Shown here: positions 21,829 through 32,594 of the stretch, one piece after another
Layout: each line of letters opens with the position of its first letter
How positions within the stretch are numbered: position 1 is the stretch's first letter
From: Castor canadensis
Taxonomy: Eukaryota; Chordata; Mammalia; Rodentia; Castoridae
Length of the DNA: 64,000 nt
Assembly (NCBI RefSeq): GCF_047511655.1
Contig: NC_133387.1
Span: 23,058,353-23,122,352, forward strand
Direction: 5' to 3'
The notes under the pieces: generated by a model
Database searches by the model: none
The model's input: only the letters and a program-made list of their open reading frames with translations
Told to the model about the DNA's origin: nothing
Translations under genes and position numbers: made by a program

Positions 21829-22059
21829 TAGCCACCAAATTTATGTCCTTTTTGCCAACACTAGTTTGGAGGTAGGGGAGGCCTTAATGTGTACAAAATC
21901 AGAAGAAACTTTTTGTGGATGAACAAAAACAGTCTAAACAGGTACCTACCTAAGAACCATCTTTAGATAGGCTGAGACATTTTGCTTATTGTTTAGAACC
22001 CCAGCATTCTTCCATCATATGGATTTTGACTAATAATTCAAATTATCAATAACTGAGTC

Positions 22060-22175
22060 TTAGCAAGGCCCTGAGTTCAATCCCCAGCATTTCTCTCTCT
22101 CTCTGTGTCTCTCTCTCTCTCTCTTTCTGTCTCTCTCTCTCTTTCTGTCTCTCCCTCTTTCTCTTTCTCTCTCTC

Positions 22176-22225
<50 letters not shown>
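22060..22225 (+). repeat. ID SINE tail with (CT)n and (CA)n microsatellites
   Basis: The last part of an ID monomer ('cttagcaaggccctgagttcaatccccagc', 22060-22089) runs into an imperfect CT tract (22090-22180) and a pure CA tract of about 21 units (22181-22223). The microsatellite appears to have grown from the SINE's 3' tail. Confidence 0.9.
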
Positions 22226-22299
22226 GCCTGAAGTGACATTTGCCCTGGGGCACTTTGCCAAAGTAAAAGAAACTTCTACCTTGAACAAGAAATGAAAAT

Positions 22300-22825
22300 C
22301 AGGTCACACTAAGGGGAGTGCACTAAAGGAAGGGGAAGGGTAAAAGAAGAAAGTAAAGAAGGTGAATATGGTTGATATACTTTCTATACATGAATGAATA
22401 TAGAATTTTTAAATCTGTTGGAATTATCATAAGAAGAGGACTAAAGTAAAAAGGAGAAAAATGTAGGGGATGAACCAATCTAGGATACAATACATATATA
22501 CATGGAAATGTCATATTGAAACTTCTGTATAGATATCTTAGACAAACAAAAACATCTTTTTTTAAAAACAGGACAAGAAGGTAAAACAGGTCCTGTCTGG
22601 GCGTTGGTACCAATGAGGTAGGGGGGTATAAGGAAAGGGTGTGGGAGGTGAATATGGTAGAAATATTATGTACTCTTGCATGAAAATGGAAAACTGAAAT
22701 GTTGAAACGATTCTAAGAATGGAGGATAAAGGAGAATAATGGCAGCGGTAAGTTTAACTAAGATATACTATAAGCACTTTTGTAAATGTATCCCCAGTAC
22801 GATAATATGATAATAAAAAAGAGAA
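22300..22825 (+). mobile_element. L1 LINE 3' UTR fragment(s) (type C)
   Basis: The segment has the features of another L1 3' end: 'gaaggtgaatatggttgatata', 'ggtgaatatggtagaaatatt', 'tgtactcttgcatgaaaatgg', 'ggaggataaaggagaat' and the ending 'cttttgtaaatgtatcccc' plus 'taataaaaaag'. Two near-repeated 'ggtgaatatggt' stretches (22361 and 22649) suggest two adjoining fragments. No coding part is left. Confidence 0.65.
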
Positions 22826-22837
22826 AAAAAACCTTCC

Positions 22838-23615
22838 ATCTTGAGTTTCTCAGTCTCATGAGACATGAGAGAGAAGAAAAAGCCCAAAGCTAACATCGGA
22901 AGTCTAACAGTGGAGCTCTTCCCATGAGCTGGGAACCCAAAATTCTATACCCTCAAGGTAAGTACAAAACAGGAATAAGCCCAACCCATTCTCATGTTCC
23001 CAGGGAACCACCTGAGAAGCTCCCTTAGTACAGAGGAGAGCAAGAGCCAAAAACCTAAGTAGCAATTCTATCACAAAAAAAGTGTAGCCACAAGTCAGAT
23101 TTTCAGACATTTGCATGGTCCAAATAATCTCAACAATAAATTCAGCTTTCGGAGGAGCTTCAAGTGCCAGTAACATCCTTCAGCATGAAGAAGTAAACAC
23201 ACTTTTCTCTGGACACTTATCCTAGACCTCAAAGAAACACTACAAATAATCATCCATTAAAAACTTTGCAAATTACAGTAAAAAAATAAATTTCCAAGCA
23301 GACAAGTAAGCAAAGCACAGAGTAAAAATAACAGAAACAGCACCCAGCAGAAAGCAGACTGCAGAGGCAGCGTATGTAAATTATGGTGTTAGGTTATCTT
23401 AAAAATTAAGCATTCTTTCTTTAAAGAAATAGAATGCAAGCTTTAAAAAATTTGCAGGAAGACAGAAAACTAATTGACAATTGGCCAAACAAATCCAAAA
23501 AAAGAGTCAGTGAATGGATTTAGAAAATCTAAAGAGATAATTCATTAAGTAGAAGATATAGTAGAAAAAAACAACATCAGGGGAAAATGGATAAGAGTTA
23601 TGAACAGTTTATAAA
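22838..23615 (+). mobile_element. Old L1/HAL1-like sequence
   Basis: The text at 23095-23250 ('gacatttgcatggtccaaataatctcaac', 'ccagtaacatccttcagcatgaagaagtaaac') resembles the 5' region of old mammalian L1 or HAL1 elements. The rest (A-rich, lysine/asparagine-rich frames) fits a decayed ORF1. The family cannot be fixed by eye. Confidence 0.45.
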
Positions 23616-23712
23616 AAGAAAGAGGGAAGGGAAGGGGAGGGGAAAGGAGGGGAGGGAAGGGGAGAAAACGGGAGGGAATGGGAGGGAATAGAAGGGAAGG
23701 GGAGGGAACTCT
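23616..23712. repeat. (GGGAA)n purine repeat
   Basis: An imperfect GGGAA/GGGGA repeat of about 19 units sits on the plus strand as a pure purine strand, apart from a few interruptions. Confidence 0.93.
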
Positions 23713-23780
23713 TCTAGAGATTGCAGAAAGATGGAAAGAGCATTCTTCGTACATCCATAATCAAAACTCACCAAGCAGAA

Positions 23781-23970
23781 CCAGGCAGGATGGCACATGC
23801 CTGCAATACCAGCATTCAGGAGGCTGAAGGCAAGAAGAGCACAAGTATGAGGCCAGCCTGAGCTACAGACTGAGACCTGTCTCAAAAACCCAAGGACAAA
23901 GAATGTAGCTCAGTGGTAGAGCTCTTGCCTCACATGTACAAAGCCTGCATTGGATCCCCAGCACTGGAAA
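23781..23970 (+). repeat. B1-dID SINE
   Basis: A B1 monomer ('ccaggcaggatggcacatgcctgcaataccagcattcagg' in pieces) is joined to an ID-like monomer ('gtagctcagtggtagagctcttgcc', 'ggatccccagcactgg'). Its A tail leads straight into the purine tract that follows. Confidence 0.88.
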
Positions 23971-24150
23971 GAGAAAGGAAAGAAAGAAAAAAAGGGAGGG
24001 AGGGAAGAAAGGAGGGAGGGAGGGAGGGAGGGAGGGAGGGAGGGAGGGAAGGAAGGAAGGAAGGAAGGAAGGAAGGAAGGAAGGAAGGAAGGAAGGAAGG
24101 AAGGAAGGAAGGAAGGAAGGAAGGAAGGAAGGAAGGAAAAGAAAGAAATC
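23971..24150. repeat. Long purine tract, (GGGA)n then (GGAA)n
   Basis: About 180 bases are almost all purine. There is an A-rich start, then about 10 GGGA units (24008-24048) and about 22 GGAA units (24049-24138). It appears to have expanded from the A tail of the upstream SINE. Polypurine mirror repeats of this kind can form triplex (H-) DNA, and tandem GGAA is a binding platform for ETS-family proteins. Open frames here (Lys-Glu-Gly or Leu-Pro-Ser) are artefacts. Confidence 0.97.
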
Positions 24151-24159
24151 AAGCAATCT

Positions 24160-24640
24160 GAAAACTGGCCATTTTTGTGTTTTTAAACCCAGTAGAGTTT
24201 TAAGTTTACAGGTTGTCAAGTAACCTGAAATCCAGGGAATGCCGGGCACCTCCCAGAAGAGGAAGGACTGAGCACTAGGGAAAATACTCCAGAGGCTGCA
24301 TTAGAAGTACTGATAAGAAGAATCCAGCTGATACATCACACTTATTGTTAAAGGCCGAGTATGAAGAAATGTGAGAAATAGAAGCTGAGCACCACAGACA
24401 CGGGAAGAACTCACACCCCTGGCAGGTTCTTCTCTGCAAATCCCCCTCACCAAAGTCACACAGGGAAAATTGGGAACAAGGGTGGAGGGATCCCAAGAGA
24501 GTCTCCCTTGGCTTGAAGGCCTGGGAGAAAAGAAATCTAAAGAGAGAATTCTTACTTAAAATATGTCCCAGGACAATAATAAAGGAAAAGCACATACAGG
24601 TAATAGGGAGACATTTGGAAAACCTCTAAGGTATTAAACA
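24160..24640 (+). mobile_element. Old L1/HAL1-like sequence, continued
   Basis: The segment includes 'gaactcacacccctggcaggttcttctctgcaaatcc' (in pieces) and A-rich flanks, which fit continuation of the same decayed L1/HAL1 element after the SINE and purine tract. Assignment is tentative. Confidence 0.35.
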
Positions 24641-24849
24641 ATATACTTTTAAAACATCCACAGGAATCACAGAGAAAATATTTAGAATTGAATGAAAACA
24701 AAAAGTATCAAAATTTGGGGGATACAGTTTTGGTAGGGCTGTGTATATAGGGCTCTAATTACGGATAGTAGAAAAGAAAAAAGAACTCAAATCAGAAGAA
24801 ATTGAACCTAAAGCAAACAGAAAGGAGAAAATAATAAAGATAAGAAATC

Positions 24850-24935
24850 AGGATGGGTGTATCTCAATATTAGAGCACTTGCCTCATGCCCCAGAGGCCC
24901 TGGGTTTGAGCCTCCACACACAAAAAAAAAAAAGA
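24850..24935 (+). repeat. ID-type SINE monomer inside L1
   Basis: It reads 'ggatgggtgtatctcaatattagagcacttgcc', then 'ggccctgggtttgagcctcc' and an A tail. It is diverged but complete. Confidence 0.8.
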
Positions 24936-25604
24936 AAGAAAACAAACAAAAGAAAAAGAAAGTTAAAAAAGAAAGGCAATTTTTAAAAAACAGCAAAACT
25001 AAAAATAGAAATATAAGTGATAAGTGTATATTTAGACTGAACAAGGAAAAGAGATCATTACCCTCAGAGGTTTTAAAAAAACTAAAAAATAAATACTACA
25101 AACAATTCTGTCTTAACCTGAATATCTATTTTTTCACTTGAATCTGTGGTTTAAAACCTTCCAACAGAGAAAACTCCAGGCCTAGGTGATTTCACAGGTA
25201 AATTTTCCCAAACAGCAAAGAAGAAATAATATTGATTCCACACAAAGTATTCAAGAACATACAAAAGAAAGGAGCAGTTCCCAACTCATTTTAGAAGTCC
25301 AGCATTAACTATACATCAAAACCAGACAAAAAAAAAAAGAAAAGGATATTCCAAACTAACATTCTCCATAAATATAGCTTTGAAAATCTCTAACAAAATA
25401 CTAGCATGTCAGACCCAAAATTATCATAAGTATGATTTATCATAACTCAGAAATGCAATGATAATTCAATAATCCAAATGATAATCCAATAATCCAAAAT
25501 TAGTCAATGTAAGTCACTGAATCAACAGATTAAATCATCTCAATGGAAGCATAAAAAGTTTTTGACAACATTCAACATCTTCTTATGGTAAAAAATAAAA
25601 CTCT

Positions 25605-25680
25605 GGGGGCTGGAGGTATGGCCCAAATGGTAGCAAGTGCAAGACCCTGAATTCAAACCCCAGTACTACCAAAATAAAAC
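25605..25680 (+). repeat. ID-type SINE inside L1, with target duplication
   Basis: It reads 'gggggctggaggtatggcccaaatgg' (in pieces) to 'aaccccagtactaccaaaat'. An 11-bp perfect duplication, AATAAAACTCT, lies at 25594-25604 and 25681-25691 and fixes the ends. The SINE is younger than the L1 it sits in. It lacks about ten bases of the middle of the ID monomer. Confidence 0.93.
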
Positions 25681-25929
25681 AATAAAACTCTCAGGAAACT
25701 AAGAATAGTAAGAACTTTTGTCAAGCTGATAAAAGGCATCTCCAAACTCTATAGCCATCAGGATACGTAATTGTGAGAGACTTAATAATGTCATATTTTC
25801 TGGTGAAAGTTTGAATGTTTTTCCCCCTTAGACTGGGACTAAGGAAAAGATGCCAACTCTCTCCATTCCTATATAACATCATACTAATTGGTATGAAAGG
25901 AAAAGCCTACATACAGATTGGGAAGAAAG

Positions 25930-26014
25930 GGCCAGGGTGTAACTCAGAGCTAGAACACTTGCCTAGCATGAGCGAGGACCTGGGCTTAATCCCCATCATG
26001 GCAAAATAAATAAA
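25930..26014 (+). repeat. ID-type SINE inside L1
   Basis: It reads 'gccagggtgtaactcagagctagaacacttgcc' (in pieces), 'gacctgggcttaatccccatc' and an A-rich tail. Imperfect 15-bp flanks, AGATTGGGAAGAAAG (25915-25929) and AGATTGCAGAGAAAG (26016-26030), look like the target duplication. Confidence 0.85.
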
Positions 26015-26198
26015 GAGATTGCAGAGAAAGAAATTACCTCCCTTTATTAACAATGTGACTATTTACAGAGAAAAATCACCAAAAAAAAAAAAAGCCACTA
26101 AAATAATGTGAACTTATTAAGGTTGTGACACAAAATCAGTATACAAAATCAATCTATCTTCTGTATACTACCAATTAAAATTAGAAATTGAATTTTTA

Positions 26199-26317
26199 GC
26201 TGGGTGTGGTGGCACAAGCCTGCAATCCCAGACTAGGCAGACTGAGACAAGAGGATCACGAGTTCAAGGCCTGCCTGGGTTACATAGTGAGACCCTACCT
26301 CAGAAAATACAAAAAAG
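26199..26317 (+). repeat. B1 SINE monomer inside L1
   Basis: It starts 'gctgggtgtggtggcacaagcctgcaatccc', continues 'gttcaaggcctgcctgggttacatagtgagaccctacctc' (in pieces) and ends in an A-rich tail. No ID unit follows. Confidence 0.92.
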
Positions 26318-27584
26318 AGTTTTTAAATTGCAGTTATAAATACAGCAAAACATCTGAAACACTTAGGTGTGAGCATTACAAAGCATGTTCAAGACCTACA
26401 TGGAAACACCACAAAACCCATGGGAAAGGAAATTAAGTCAGTAGAGGATATGTCACATCAGGCCAGAAGACTCAAGATTGGCAAATGACCATCCTCCCCA
26501 AAACATTCTAGTGATTTAATACAATTCCAACTAAAACACCAGCATAATTTTTATATAAATCAACAAACTGATTGCAAAATTTACATGGAAAGGCAAAGGA
26601 GCTAGGAGAGCAGAGACAAATCTGGGAAAGAAGAACAGGGTTAGAAGACTCCCAACCCCTGATCTCCCACATACCATAAGCTGTGGAGCCAGGCTAGCGT
26701 GGGATTGAGGAAGAGACAAGTGCATCTGGCAGGGAACAGTCAGAAAGCCAGAAACAGACCTGCGCATATGTGGTAAACTGGTTTTGGCAAAAGAGCAGAG
26801 GTAATGCAATGGAGAGAAACGGTCCTTCCAACAAACGATGCTGGGACACATCCATATCCGCATGCAAAAAGAGCAAACCGCAGTTCACACCCGCTCTGAG
26901 TTCAGAATCTGATCCAAAATTAGTAACAGACTTAAGTGTAGAAGCTTAAAGTATAAAACTTCTAGAAGAAGAACTGGAGAAAATCTTTACTGCCTTAGGT
27001 AAGCAATAATTTCTTAGCTACCATACCAAAAGCACAATTTTTGAGAGGAAATTGCTAAATTAGACTTTATCATAATTTAAAATGTTTTGCTCTGTGAAAG
27101 ACACTATAAAGAAAGTGCAAAAACAACCCACATGCTGGGAGAAGATATTTGCAAATCACAGAAGTGTTACAGGACTTGCATCTAGAATACATAAAGAACT
27201 AGCAAAACGAACAAACAAGCCTTGTTTTTAATGTACTAAAGATTTAAGCATACTTTTTACCTATGAAGATATGCAAATGGCAGATAAACACAGGTTCAAC
27301 ATCATTAGTCACTAAGGAAATGCAAATTAAGGCCACAATGACATACCACTGCATACCTAATATAACGGTAAAAAGACAAACAAAAGTTAAAATACTAACA
27401 TAGACACTAGGGGCAATACTTTGACATTTTTTTTATAAAGTTAAACATTGTCTTACTATATAAACAACCCAGAAACTGCATTCCTAGATATTTACTTGGA
27501 AGAAACAAAAACCTATGTTTACAAGAAAACCTGCGTGTGGATATTTATAGCACCTTTATTCTTAATATACCAAGCCTAGAATTT

Positions 27585-27712
27585 AGCCAAGCATGGTGGC
27601 ACATACCTGTACTCCCAGCTACTCAGGAGGCTGAGGCAGGAGAATCACTTGATCCCAGAAGTTCAAGAGCAGCTTGGGCAACACCGTGAAACCCCCATCT
27701 CCAAAAAAGAAT
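27585..27712 (+). repeat. Proto-B1/Alu-like monomer inside L1
   Basis: The text 'gaggctgaggcaggagaatcac', 'gatcccagaagttcaagagc' and 'ttgggcaacaccgtgaaaccc' is closer to the 7SL-derived ancestral monomer than the other B1 copies here, which suggests an older insertion. Confidence 0.85.
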
Positions 27713-27912
27713 AAGAAACACCTATCATGTATCCCAATGTTCTTTCGACTAAGGAACAGATAAGCAAATCCAGACAATGTAATAACGAAGAATGACCTGT
27801 GCTACACACAACAATCTCATGTGTTACATCGAGTGAAAGAAACCAGATTCAAAATGCTGAGTAATGCTTTATTCCACTTATATGACATTTTCTAAGGCAA
27901 AATTACAGAAAC

Positions 27913-28338
27913 TGTATTAATCAGTCTTCCAATGCTATAATAAAATACCAGAGACAGGAAAATTTATACAGAAGAGAGTTTCGCTTAGCTCACAGTTTGG
28001 GAGACAGAAAGCACAAACAGCATGGCCCCAGCTCTGGGGAGGCTGTCAAATGGCACCAGGGTGACAGTGAATGCAAGAGAGAGAGATCACATGATCAGAT
28101 AGGAAGCCACAGAGAGGGAGGGGCCAGTCTTGCTCTTTTGTAACAATTCCTCTCACAAAAAAACCAGCTGGGGTCTTGTGAGACCTACATGAACCCCTTC
28201 CTAGTACAGTGACCCCAAAGACCTGATGACTCTCACTAAGCCCCAACTTTTAAAAGTCCTGCCTTTAACAGTGCCACACAGGGGACAAGCTTGCAACACC
28301 TGACACTCATGGGACGAGCCACATCCAAACCATAGGAC
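27913..28338 (-). mobile_element. MaLR-type solo LTR inside L1
   Basis: The segment follows the reverse of a THE1/MST-like MaLR LTR: 'tgtattaatcagtcttccaatgctataataaaatacc', 'ctcacagtttgggag', 'ggtcttgtgagacctac', 'agccccaacttttaaaagtcc' and 'gacgagccacatccaaaccata' (each in pieces). L1 3' UTR sequence continues on both sides, so it landed in the old L1. No internal retroviral sequence is present. Confidence 0.82.
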
Positions 28339-28549
28339 AAAAAGAGAATCAGTGGTTGTCATGGGGCAGAGGGAGAGTTCACATGCAAGATGCTCAGGGG
28401 AAAATTGGAGGTGATGCATTGATTCTACATTTTGGGTGTGGTGTTGGCTACACAACATTTGCATCTGTCAGAACTTAAGGCTATAAACTAAATAGAATGG
28501 CTTTTACTCTGTGTGTATTAATGCTTTAAACAGAAGCTATGGAAATGGT

Positions 28550-29235
28550 ATTAGCCTTTTGAGAAGATATCCAGCCTTGCTTACAAAAGAGAAACCAGCT
28601 AAACTCCCCTGAGACACCATTTCTCACCTACTGGATTGCAGAGTTTGACATTTATCCTGTAGGACGTGTTATAAAGAAACGAGCATTCACACACATTGCT
28701 GGAGAGAATGCAAAACCGTGCACCCCTCTGGAGGTAAACTCGTCAGTAATTAGCAAAGTTACATATGTGTTTAGACTTTAACTCAAAAGTCATTATTTTA
28801 AGTATACCAAAGAGACATTGGTAAAAAAAAATTTTAAAACATACACATAATAATACTCATTGCAAAAATCTTCATAATAGCAAAATCCTGGAATCAAGCC
28901 AAATATTCATCAGCAGAGAACTGGTTGACTAATCTATGATACATTCATAAATAGACTATTATGCAGCTGAAAAAAAGGAATGATCCTATCTCCTGATGGC
29001 CGAGCTACATTGCTAAGTGGAAAAAAGGTGAGGTAGAGAGAAACAGCTATAGTACGTTAACATTTTATCTAAGAAAGGCAAGGGGTTATATATATATACT
29101 TACATTAAAAATAAATAACAGAAAGATAGGCATAAAAGTATTTCAATTATTTCCCAAAAGTGAAAAACTAATACAGTGGAGGAAAATAGGTTTTGCTGGC
29201 TATGTAGAACTACGTAAATATTTTACATAATAAGG
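28550..29235 (+). mobile_element. Old L1 (L1M-type) 3' fragment
   Basis: Text such as 'gacatttatcctgtagg', 'acacacattgctggagagaatgcaaa', 'caaaatcctggaatcaagcc', 'gaactggttgactaatctatg' and 'agactattatgcagctg' follows the end of L1 ORF2 of a second copy. Frames are broken. Confidence 0.78.
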
Positions 29236-30039
29236 AAATTACAGGCTAGGCACAGTGACGCGTGCCCTGCCTATAAAAGTCTGTAACCTAGAATTTGAAC
29301 TGAAAATACCAGTATGAATTTGTGATATGTAAGATCTTTTTCTTTAACAGCCTATTGCCTGAATCTGTCACTGACAAGTCAGAAACAATGGCTAGCCCAG
29401 AGCCAGGCACACCGGGCACCTGGACTGTGGGTCTCTCACACTAATTCTCCCTAAAAGAGACCAGGGCTCCTGAAGTGACTATTCCATGTCAAGGCAGTAG
29501 GTGTCACAAGATGGATCAGATACCTTTTTAAGGGGAAAGAAGTCAGGGACTGACCTAAAGACTTCACTGGGCAAGCGTGGAGCGATTTATGCCTGCCTAA
29601 GAATGATAATTGCAATGGATCGAATCACATCAGCTGTCTACACAGAGTTCATAGCAGTTTGCTTTTTTAATTCATTGGCCACCTTTAGGGTGTGCTAAAG
29701 AACTAAACTGCTACCTTGAACGCTGACAAAAAGAAGGAATTAAGCATTTGCCTTACCTTTCTATACTTTCACAAAACCAAATAGCTAAGGATGGGAAGTT
29801 TCCCTTTGCAGAGGAAATAATAATAAATTCCAGGTAATAAATGAAGAAGGAACAATAGAATCATAATATCTCCACATTTTCTATCCCCAGATGAATTAAT
29901 ATATCAAAGTAATAACTACTAATGTAGCTAATATCATCAAAAGAGAAGCAGACATTGTGAGCTTCCAGAACAGGCGTTCTCGGAAAGAACTCTTAATCAA
30001 ATCAAGCCTCTAGATCAAGCCACCGACTCACAGGAACAT
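29236..30039. other. Unassigned AT-rich sequence between L1 fragments
   Basis: A fragment at 29243-29290 ('aggctaggcacagtgacgcg') may be the head of a B1 copy. The rest was not recognised. It may be more decayed LINE sequence. Confidence 0.35.
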
Positions 30040-30525
30040 GCTCCCTACCACAGTCAGAATGAAATCAGTCAAGTCCAGACTGGAGGGAACCAAGGAGCAA
30101 ACTACCCAGCTTCTCAACATTGACACAAAAAGAAGGATCGCTGCAGATTTAAGGAGATGTAAGGGACACGTGAATGACTGGCCATTAGTGGACCGTTAGA
30201 TCCTGATTCAAAGGAAGTGACTGTAAAAGCAAGAGAAAGAAGGAGAATCAGAAAAAAATGAGAAATTTAAATACTGCTAAAAATTGTCTAACTTTTAGGT
30301 GTCATAATGGTGTTATGATTGTGTGTTTTTAAAATGAATTCTTATCTTAGAGATATATTCTGAAATACTAAGAATGAAATTATATGATGTTCTAGTTTTC
30401 AAATAACCTAAAAGGACAGAGAAATAGGGATGAAGTAATAAATGAAAGAAGATTAGGCATGTTAAATCTGAGTGTGGGCCCATGGGAGTTTATTATATTT
30501 TTAAAGAAAGACATGTTCAATCAAT
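30040..30525 (+). mobile_element. Old L1 (L1M-type) 3' UTR
   Basis: The stretch 'ttaggtgtcataatggtgttatgattgtg', 'aattcttatcttagagatatattctgaaatac' and 'gatgaagtaataaatg' to 'gggcccatgggagtttattat' (in pieces) follows the 3' UTR of medium-age L1M elements. Non-coding. Confidence 0.7.
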
Positions 30526-30586
30526 TTATATGGAGACAAAAGAGAGGGGGAAAAAAGAAATAGAACAGGTGGAAAATGTAGCACAT

Positions 30587-30700
30587 ACCAGCGGTAGTGG
30601 CCTCACCTACAATCATAGCACCTGAGAGGCTGAGGTAGGGGGACTGCAAGTTTGAGGTCAGCCTGGGCTACAGAGCAAAATCCTCTCTCAAAAACAAAAG
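30587..30700 (+). repeat. B1 SINE monomer
   Basis: It reads 'ccagcggtagtggcctcacc' to 'gaggtcagcctgggctacagagc' and ends in an A-rich tail. Flanking words GAAAATGTAGCACA (30572-30585) and AAAAATATAGCACA (30702-30715) look like an imperfect target duplication. Confidence 0.88.
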
Positions 30701-31910
30701 AAAAATATAGCACAAAATATAACAGCACACACAAATCCAAACATGTCAATAATTATAAGTGTAAATGAACAACATGCTCCAGATAAAAGTCAAGTATTGT
30801 CAAGTTGGATTTAAAAAAAAAAAAAATTCTGCACTGTTTTCAAGATCCACAGCTAGCCAGGCACTGGTGGCTCACACCTGTAATCTTAGCTACTCAGGAA
30901 GCAGAGATCAGGAGGATCACGGTTCAAAGCCAGCCTGGGCAAACAGTTCATGAGACCCCCTATCTCGAAAATGCCCAAAAAACAAGGGCTGGTGGAGTGG
31001 TTCAAGTGGCAGAGCACCTGATTAGCAAGTGTGAGGCCCTGAGTTCAATCCTCAGGACTGCCAAAAAAAAACCCATCAAAAACAAAAGGTTACAAAACTA
31101 GTATACACTAACCACCAACATAAGTAATAGTGGCCACTCCTTTCTACAGGTCCAGAGGGAAGTCCCTGGGCCAGATTGTTTTACAAACCAAAACCACAAG
31201 AAATAATTTTAATTTTATTCAAACTGTTCCAGAGACAAGAAAAAGTAAAAAAACTCATTGATGTATGAGACTTCCAAAACATTGATTCTAAAACTCATAC
31301 AATAATAATACAAGAAATAGTCAACCTCTTTTATGCAAATCAATGTAAAATGGTAAAGAAATTTTTATCAAACTGAACCAAATAATGTGTAAAATCACAA
31401 TCATCCAGTCCCATTTAAGATTTATCCCATGAGGAGAAGTGAAGTTCAGTAACAGAATATCTACTGATACAGCAAATCACATTTACAGAAGGAGCTACAG
31501 GACTGTATAGCCATCTTAATAGTGACAGAAAATCTTTTGCCTAACAAAGGCATTAGGGACTTATCAAATTAGAAATAGGTGAGAACTTCTTAATAAAAAG
31601 CCTTTTAAAAATCATACTTAAGGTGAAATAAAAGTATTTCTTTTTCAAATCAGGAACAAGGTGAGGATTCTTCTTTCCTTCCTTCTTTTGAGCATTTAAC
31701 TGGAAATGTAAAACTGGAATTATCCACAAATACATTATTTCTATATGGAAGACCAATAACAATTTTTGAAAAAGCAAAAATAATATGAAAATTCAGCATA
31801 GGTGGAAGGCATAAAATTATTATAGGAAATGAATCACAATCCTATACATCAGCCTCAAAAAGAACAATTTTAAATGCACTTTACAATAGCAAGTAAACCA
31901 CAAAGTATCT
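30701..31910 (+). mobile_element. Old L1 (L1M-type) ORF2 fragment
   Basis: The start 'aacatgtcaataattataagtgtaaatgaacaacatgctcc' (in pieces) fits the endonuclease region, and 31140-31550 ('gtccctgggccagattgtt', 'caaactgttccagag', 'ccatgaggagaagtg') the reverse transcriptase region. A B1-dID SINE interrupts it at 30855. All frames are broken. Confidence 0.68.
30855..31071 (+). repeat. B1-dID SINE, near consensus
   Basis: A B1 monomer ('gccaggcactggtggctcacacctgtaatc') is joined to an ID monomer ('gggctggtggagtggttcaagtggcagagcacctgattagc' in pieces) with an A9 tail at 31063-31071. It is one of the least diverged copies in the window and shows the lineage's typical two-part structure clearly. 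Confidence 0.95.
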
Positions 31911-31915
31911 ATGGA

Positions 31916-32033
31916 TAGGTGTGTGGAGCACGCTAATAGTCCCAGCACTCTGAAGGCTGAGGCAGAAGGATCACTGAATCCAGGAGTTCAAGATCAGACT
32001 AGGCAACACTCTGAGACCCCATATCAACAAAGG
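31916..32033 (+). repeat. Proto-B1/B1 SINE monomer
   Basis: It reads 'agtcccagcactctgaaggctgaggcagaagg' (in pieces) and 'gttcaagatcagactaggcaacactctgagacccc'. The tail has grown into a G-rich purine tract (32034-32085). Confidence 0.87.
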
Positions 32034-32594
32034 AAAGGTGGGGGTAATGGAAAGGAGGGGTGGGGAGGCGGACAGAGGGAGGGAGAATTACTTAAAATAA
32101 ATTATATGCCATTTTACACAGATATGCCTGAGTGAGTCACAGATGGGTGAAACTGATGCTTTTAGAGTCAAAAGTGAAGAATTTTATTATTTTCTTCACT
32201 TTTGCCATTCATCATCACTTTATCTCCCTTTTTAATCACTTGACTTTTATCAATACAAACACATTTATTATTTGTTTTATTCTAATTTTACACATTTCAA
32301 GTGTCAAGGAAGTGTAATAAATTTAGATTGAGTTTCAGAATCTGAGCTATGCATCTCAAGAAAAAAAGGTCATTCTCTTCCATAAGGGTGATATTTTCTA
32401 ATTTAACCAAGCTAAATAATTCTTAGTATTTTTAAATATGTAATTCATATTGAAATATACTAGGTATCTTCAGGGATGTACTTTAAGAATAGTTATTCAA
32501 ATCAGTGTCCACTTAATGACAAAAATCACATTGGGTTATGTTTCCTAAGTCCATAATGGAGTGAAATTTCATGGGCTTTAAGGAGACCAAATAT
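32034..32594. other. AT-rich DNA after a purine tract, nothing recognised
   Basis: After the purine tract the sequence is AT-rich with no recognised repeat, gene or RNA. It may hold old LINE sequence beyond recognition by eye. Confidence 0.4.

Larger units (their letters stand above)
24640..28545 (+). mobile_element. Old L1 (L1M-type), ORF2 to 3' UTR, with insertions
   Basis: The sequence can be followed in order along an old mammalian L1: linker after the endonuclease domain (24640-24850), reverse transcriptase region ('ggcctaggtgatttcacagg' 25179, 'gccaactctctccattcc' 25850), middle ORF2 (26320-26890), C-terminal part ('aaaagcacaatttttgagagg' 27029, 'aggaaatgcaaatta' 27314) and 3' UTR ('tcagtggttgtcatggggc' 28351, 'ggctacacaacatttgcatctg' 28446). 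All reading frames are broken. It has been split by at least six later elements, listed separately, and is the longest LINE copy in the window. Confidence 0.85.

Noticed and set aside
23863-24249. Open frames rich in Leu-Pro-Ser or Lys-Glu-Gly
   Set aside because: Direct translation of the GGGA/GGAA repeat.
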